Of a DNA stretch of 10,294 bases, positions 6,979-10,294 are shown one piece after another; within the stretch, counting starts at the first letter, position 1; the number at the start of each line of letters is the position of its first letter. Under the pieces are notes generated by a model, which did no database searches, was not told where the DNA came from, and worked only from the letters and a program-made list of their open reading frames with translations. The stretch is taken from assembly GCA_007136055.1 (NCBI GenBank), contig SLHT01000108.1, positions 1 to 10,294 on the forward strand, in the 5' to 3' direction. A program made the position numbers and the translations under genes. This DNA is from Syntrophomonadaceae bacterium. GTDB lineage: Bacteria > Bacillota > Dethiobacteria > DTU022.

Positions 6979-7196
6979 TAATTGTTTACAGAACTTAAAG
7001 GATAATGAAGAGTATAAAATAATACGACGGAATTTGTATCTTGAATCTTTTGCTAAATCAAGACAAATAGAGGTATTATTAATCTGATGTAGAATGTATA
7101 ATATAGAGATTATTCCGGCAACGCTTGCGATCTCAACGTAGCTGGGTATGCTTATTTCTACAAACTTGACGTTTTAACTCAAAATTAAACTCGAAC

Positions 7197-7204
7197 AGAG
7201 GAGG
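7197..7204 (+). promoter_or_regulatory. Strong ribosome binding site for the LapA-domain gene
   Basis: AGAGGAGG ends 8 bases before the ATG at 7213 and fixes the start of that gene. Confidence 0.8.
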
Positions 7205-7212
7205 AAACGAAA

Positions 7213-7773
7213 ATGAGATTGGTATTTATCGTATTAATGATCATTTTAGCCCTGCTTATTGCAGCGGTGGCTGTGCTAAACAGTGAAGTTGTCACTGTAA
7301 ACTATCTTTTCGGCCAGATTGAACTGAACTTGTTTGCAGTGATCCTGGGTTCTACCCTGGGCGGCATATTAATTATGATGTTTTTCAGCATCTACCGCAG
7401 TATTCATAACTATATCAATTCTGAAAGCCAGCGCAACCTGAAAAAAGAACTGCAACGCCGCGTAAAAACTTTGGAAGATGAAAAAAAGAAATTGGAAAAT
7501 GAGCTGGGCAAACTTCAGAAAGAACGCGAAGAAGCTGCTGCAAAGTCACACGCTGAACTGGAAGCTGAAAAGAAAAAAATGGAAGACGAATTAAACAGGC
7601 AGCGGAAAGAACGTGAAGATGCCGCTGCAAAAGAGCATGCCGAATTAGAGGCTGAAAAGGAAAAGTTGCAAGAAAAGCTAATAAAACAACAAAAAAATAT
7701 TGGCGGCACAGAGGCACAGGATGACACCGGGAGTCCAGAAAAGAAAGGCTTTTGGGGTTTTCTTAAGAAATAA
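7213..7773 (+). CDS. LapA-domain (DUF1049) membrane protein with repeated coiled coil
   Basis: A 186-residue inner-membrane protein. Residues 1-22 and about 38-60 form two transmembrane helices separated by NSEVVTVNYLFGQIELNL, the typical LapA/DUF1049 hairpin. A cytoplasmic tail of about 125 residues follows, rich in Lys, Glu and Ala, with a predicted coiled coil over about 72-165. The coil contains two 29-residue units (91-119 and 120-148, each beginning KKK-[LM]-E and ending HAELEAE) plus a partial third. The C-terminus is KKGFWGFLKK, possibly an amphipathic membrane-touching end. In proteobacteria LapA with LapB regulates lipopolysaccharide synthesis; in Gram-positive-type bacteria DUF1049 proteins have no settled role. 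No lapB-like TPR gene is next to it. It appears to be transcribed alone. Confidence 0.8.
   Translation: MRLVFIVLMIILALLIAAVAVLNSEVVTVNYLFGQIELNLFAVILGSTLGGILIMMFFSIYRSIHNYINSESQRNLKKELQRRVKTLEDEKKKLENELGKLQKEREEAAAKSHAELEAEKKKMEDELNRQRKEREDAAAKEHAELEAEKEKLQEKLIKQQKNIGGTEAQDDTGSPEKKGFWGFLKK
7483..7656 (+). repeat. Two tandem 87-bp units within the LapA-domain gene
   Basis: Bases 7483-7569 and 7570-7656 encode two 29-residue coiled-coil units that match closely (shared KEREEAAAK/KEREDAAAK and HAELEAE). The repetition keeps the reading frame. It is probably an internal duplication that has since diverged, and could vary in copy number between strains. Confidence 0.7.
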
Positions 7774-7801
7774 CAACATGCTTAAGTTAATACTGATCAC
7801 T

Positions 7802-7849
7802 CCGGGTAATGGGCTTTACACTGCCACCCTTACCTGGAGGTGATTTTTT
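7802..7849 (+). terminator. Hairpin with downstream T-run after the LapA-domain gene
   Basis: CCGGGTAA-T-GGG (7802-7813) can pair with CCCTTACCTGG (7827-7837) as an 11-bp stem including one G-U pair and one bulge. TTTTTT lies at 7844-7849, six bases beyond the stem. It could terminate the LapA transcript, though the gap before the T-run is longer than ideal. The right arm also overlaps the first bases of a near-perfect ribosome site (GGAGGTGA, 7836-7843), so it might instead control translation of the ORF that starts at 7850. Confidence 0.45.
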
Positions 7850-7963
7850 ATGAGAGTTTTTAGCCATTTATTGCGCAATCTTACCCTGATATATTTATCC
7901 GTATTTTATAGATCACCTATAGAAGATGAACATCTTGATCGTAACAGCTGCTTAATTGAATAA
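7850..7963 (+). CDS. Short hypothetical ORF with a very strong ribosome site, perhaps a truncated gene
   Basis: GGAGGTGA (7836-7843), almost the full complement of the 16S rRNA 3' end, precedes the ATG at 7850. The frame encodes 37 residues (start MRVFSHLLRNLTLIYLSVF) with a short hydrophobic region and a charged end, then TAA. I do not recognise it. Just downstream another frame gives a protein-like stretch, KAAQDELEECVKANIPNDTV, ending at a TAG near 8039, so this may be the start and end of one longer gene broken by frame shifts. No function is assigned. It converges on the UroD-like gene. Confidence 0.3.
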   Translation: MRVFSHLLRNLTLIYLSVFYRSPIEDEHLDRNSCLIE

Positions 7964-8044
7964 TAAAGCAGCACAAGATGAACTTGAAGAGTGCGTTAAA
8001 GCAAACATCCCAAATGATACCGTCCGGGAGACCAGTTAGCAATT

Positions 8045-9061
8045 TTACAACTGACCTTTAAAATGCCCGGCCACTTCCTGCAGCATCCGAAAAGACCTGG
8101 CAACAGTTTCTTCCCCATCCTGATTAACCAGGCAGCAGCGGGCCGAAGCCAGCCAGGCCTGATTCAGGATCTGTTCCCGGGGGATTCCAGCCTGTCCGAG
8201 GCTGTCCCAGATCATATCCAGCATCCCGATCATTGACTCGATATTCTCTTTCTCATATTCCTCGGTTAGGGTAGGCGTTATTCCCCAGGAAATAATTGCG
8301 CCGCGATCAAGAAACGCTTTTATATCTTCAGCATAGCGGCTGAAGATGTGACCCCTGGCCAATACATCCAGCGACAGGACATCCAACTCCAGGTTAAGCA
8401 AAAAAGACCAATCCGGGTTGCCGCACAGGTGAACCCCTTTTGGCCCCGGGAAATTTTCAAGGAATGCGCGGTAATCTTCAGCAGCCCGCCCGCTCGAATA
8501 ACCGGTCATGGCCATAAAAATCATCTCCAGGCCCGGCTCATCCACCCAGGCAAAAGCACCGGGATGGACAGTCTGCATTTCACTTACCTGCGCCTTCAGC
8601 TTTTTTGCTACAAAATCGAAAACAATCTGCCGTACTTCTTCGTAACAAATCATCGGCTTGCTAGTTTCGTCGAGGATCTTCAAACCATAGCTAACCGGTC
8701 CGATACTCTGACCGCGAACATACTTGAATCTGGATAAGTCCTGTTCCAGGAAGCGGTGAAACACTACCGAATATTCCGGTGAGAGACGGAAAATTTCCTC
8801 TTCCTCCCAGTGCGGCATATAATCTTCAAAATCCTCATAAAACTTATCGATCGAAAATCTGACTGACCGTTTTTCTGTATCAAGGATAATCCCGGGGAAA
8901 TGCTCTGATACCTGGGCATACATATCTTCGAAAAAGTTAACTTTCGGCAGCTGGGGCCAAAATGGTATATCGAGGCTAAGGGCAAGCTGCAACGCCTGAT
9001 CAACATCGTTATGGGGCATAATACCCATAGCTGTAGTCTGGCAGTTTCCTTCCAGTTTCAT
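8045..9061 (-). CDS. UroD/MetE-fold protein of the methyltransferase-like uroporphyrinogen decarboxylase family
   Basis: An intact 338-residue protein. The N-terminus TTAMGIMPHNDV (9-20) and the core WVDEPGLEMIF (172-182), HLCGNPDW (211-218), WGITPT (259-264) and ARCCLVN (307-313) fit the UroD/cobalamin-independent methionine synthase barrel. His211, Cys213 and Cys309 or Cys310 match the His-X-Cys...Cys zinc site of methyltransferases (MetE, MtaA/MtbA type), which suggests thiol or corrinoid methyl transfer rather than haem synthesis. AGGAGAG lies 8 bases before the ATG. No corrinoid protein or substrate-specific methyltransferase gene is adjacent, though the DUF1638/DUF1786 pair nearby fits a methyl-transfer context. 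The exact substrate cannot be given. Confidence 0.75.
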   Translation of the reverse strand: MKLEGNCQTTAMGIMPHNDVDQALQLALSLDIPFWPQLPKVNFFEDMYAQVSEHFPGIILDTEKRSVRFSIDKFYEDFEDYMPHWEEEEIFRLSPEYSVVFHRFLEQDLSRFKYVRGQSIGPVSYGLKILDETSKPMICYEEVRQIVFDFVAKKLKAQVSEMQTVHPGAFAWVDEPGLEMIFMAMTGYSSGRAAEDYRAFLENFPGPKGVHLCGNPDWSFLLNLELDVLSLDVLARGHIFSRYAEDIKAFLDRGAIISWGITPTLTEEYEKENIESMIGMLDMIWDSLGQAGIPREQILNQAWLASARCCLVNQDGEETVARSFRMLQEVAGHFKGQL

Positions 9062-9086
9062 TTTGCCAACTCTCCTGTTTAGGTTT

Positions 9087-9125
9087 AATTACCCGTAAAG
9101 CTAATATTCTTTCCCAACGGTAATT
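9087..9125. repeat. Imperfect inverted repeat upstream of the UroD-like gene
   Basis: AATTACCCGT (9087-9096) and ACGGTAATT (9117-9125) can pair over nine bases with one bulge, with a 20-base spacer. It lies in the leader or promoter region of the UroD-like gene and could be an operator. A possible -35 (TTAACA on the minus strand) lies nearby but no good -10 was found. Confidence 0.3.
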
Positions 9126-9158
9126 GTTAAACGACATCTAGGACATTTATATAACAGC

Positions 9159-9181
9159 GCCGGGGGTTCACAACCCCCGGC
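9159..9181 (-). terminator. GC-rich hairpin after hcp, probable terminator
   Basis: GCCGGGGGTT (9159-9168) and AACCCCCGGC (9172-9181) form a perfect 10-bp stem with a 3-base loop. It starts 24 bases after the hcp stop on the minus strand. The following minus-strand bases (GCTGTTATATAAA) are AU-rich but have no clean T-tract. It probably ends the hcp transcript, with possible read-through into the UroD-like gene. Confidence 0.6.
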
Positions 9182-9204
9182 AAGCAAACCTGTTTAATCG
9201 CCTG

Positions 9205-10294
9205 TTACTTAAGAGTTGCGGCCAGATCTTCTTCGGCGCTACCGATCGGCATTATATTAAACTTCTCAACCAGCACTTCAGTTACATTAGGGGTAAGGAA
9301 GGCAGGCAGACTCGGCCCGAGGCGGATATCTTTAAGCCCTAAGAACAGCAAGGTCAATAGAATGGCCACCGCTTTTTGCTCATACCAGGAAATGATCAGC
9401 GAAAGCGGCAGATCATTAACCTTGGTATCAAAAGCCTCCGCCAGGGCCGACGCCACCCTGATTGCTGAGTAGGCATCGTTGCACTGGCCCATATCGAGCA
9501 GCCTGGGGATGCCTTCAATATCACCCAACTCCTGATCGTAGAAACGATATTTGCCGCAGGCCAGAGTCAAGATCAGGGTGTCGTCAGGTGTCTTTTCGAC
9601 AAACTCGGTATAGTAGTTACGCCCGGATTTCGCCCCGTCGCACCCTCCTACCAGGTAGATATGTTTAACAGTCCCGTTTTTGACCGCGTCAATAACCTGG
9701 TCGGCGATATCCATAACTGCATTATGGGCAAAACCGACCATTACAGTGCCCTTATCTTCATCCTCTGTAAAGCCAGACATGGAGAGAGCCTTCTCGATTA
9801 CTTCGCTGTAATCATCGCCTTCAATATGAGTTGCGCCCGGCCAGCCGACTACCTCGCGGGTGTAAATGTTTTCAAAATACGGCTCTTTAGGTTCCCGGAG
9901 ACAGTTTGTGGTCATAACAATCGGGCCCGGAAAATCTGGAAATTCCTTCTGCTGGTTCTGCCATGCTGAGCCGAAGTTACCGTAGAGGTGATCGTGCTTA
10001 TTCAATTCGGGATAACCGTGAGCGGGCAGCATTTCACCGTGGGTATAGACATCAATCCCCCTGCCTTCAGTCTGCTCCAGAATCTTTTTCAGGTCGTGCA
10101 GATCGTGGCCTGATACCAGGATGCACTTATTTTTTCTGTGTCCAAGAGGCACTTTTGTCGGCACAGGATGTCCATAAACGCTGGTATTGGCAGCATCAAG
10201 TAACTCCATAACCTGCAAGTTAATTTCACCGGTCTTCAGGACCAAAACCAGCCAATCATCCAACGAAAGTTAAAATATACTTAACGCGGCTAGG
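9205..10294 (-). pseudogene. hcp: Hydroxylamine reductase / hybrid-cluster protein, C-terminal part, with in-frame TAA
   Basis: Residues readable from about 10263 to 9205 match the catalytic part of hybrid-cluster protein, which reduces hydroxylamine or nitric oxide in anaerobes. All hybrid-cluster ligands are visible, numbered from the codon at 10263: His53 (SGHD), Glu77 (THGEMLP), Cys121 (TTNC), Cys208 (GGCDG, the persulfide Cys), Cys236 (ACGKY), Cys261 (GQCND) and Glu295 (WYEQKA). Usual proteins are about 540 residues; the N-terminal 180-200, with the cubane-cluster cysteines, would lie beyond the window. The homologous frame does not run cleanly to the edge: upstream of LSLDDW a TAA stands at 10272-10270, then LAALSIF continues the family pattern to the edge. 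So the gene is either interrupted by a stop or carries a sequence error. A TTG at 10263 is a poor start with no ribosome site. Confidence 0.8.

Larger units (their letters stand above)
6860..7212. other. Divergent intergenic region, AT-rich, no gene seen
   Basis: This 353-base stretch separates the minus-strand binding-protein remnant from the plus-strand LapA gene. It holds two inverted repeats (6895-6915 and 6937-6978, listed separately). Possible plus-strand promoter elements are TTGCTA (7050-7055) with TATTAT (7074-7079) at 18-base spacing, and a perfect TATAAT at 7097-7102 without a good -35 box. An isolated TTGACG (7166-7171) lacks a suitable -10. No convincing minus-strand promoter was found. 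I see no known riboswitch or RNA gene here, though structured RNAs are hard to rule out by eye. Confidence 0.4.

Noticed and set aside
7415..7727. Minus-strand frames opposite the LapA coiled coil
   Set aside because: They are low-complexity Ser/Phe/Leu-rich shadows of the Lys/Glu/Ala-rich coding strand.
2271..10294. Altered genetic code explaining the internal stops
   Set aside because: Both TAA and TAG occur inside genes, but intact neighbours end normally at TAA or TGA at family-typical lengths, so general reassignment does not fit.

Overview
The window looks like a chromosomal segment of an anaerobic, Gram-positive-type bacterium (Clostridia / Firmicutes-like). This rests on the strong purine-rich Shine-Dalgarno sites, the intermediate base composition by eye, and the gene content: hybrid-cluster protein, polyferredoxin-type membrane protein, and DUF1638/DUF1786/UroD-like proteins of the kind seen around corrinoid-dependent methyl transfer in anaerobes. 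No rRNA, tRNA, CRISPR array, transposase or integrase gene was seen. The taxonomic placement is inference.

Layout. (1) 1-2164, plus strand: a tight four-gene operon of a NapH-type 4Fe-4S membrane protein (177-866), a small cupin without the usual metal ligands (847-1149), and two paralogous half-size permeases of the ArsP/DUF318 type (1173-1655, 1652-2164). The genes overlap or nearly touch. A 24-bp inverted repeat sits about 41 bp upstream of a predicted transcription start. (2) 2271-6859, minus strand: a five-gene operon in transcription order of an iron-type ABC transporter binding lipoprotein, permease, ATPase, DUF1638 protein and DUF1786 (ASKHA-like) protein. The ATPase and DUF1638 genes are open. 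The binding protein has two in-frame stops and has lost its C-terminus. The permease has lost its N-terminal half and has further internal lesions. The DUF1786 gene has an in-frame TAG and an apparent one-base loss just after its start. (3) 6860-7212: AT-rich divergent intergenic region with two inverted repeats. (4) 7213-7773, plus strand: a LapA-domain membrane protein with a repeated charged coiled coil, then a hairpin, a strong ribosome site and a short or broken ORF. (5) 8045-9061, minus strand: an intact UroD/MetE-fold protein. (6) 9205-10294, minus strand: the catalytic C-terminal two thirds of hydroxylamine reductase / hybrid-cluster protein, with an in-frame TAA just before the point where homology continues toward the window edge.

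Functional reading. The left operon combines membrane iron-sulfur electron transfer, a cupin and a two-subunit permease, and is the best candidate for a poorly described system. The middle operon looks like a transporter coupled to corrinoid/methyl-transfer accessory proteins that is being lost. The same pattern of isolated stops and small deletions affects at least four genes, so either real gene decay or consensus errors in the assembly must be considered. All lesions were found by translating through the breaks by hand and comparing with remembered family patterns; no database search was run.
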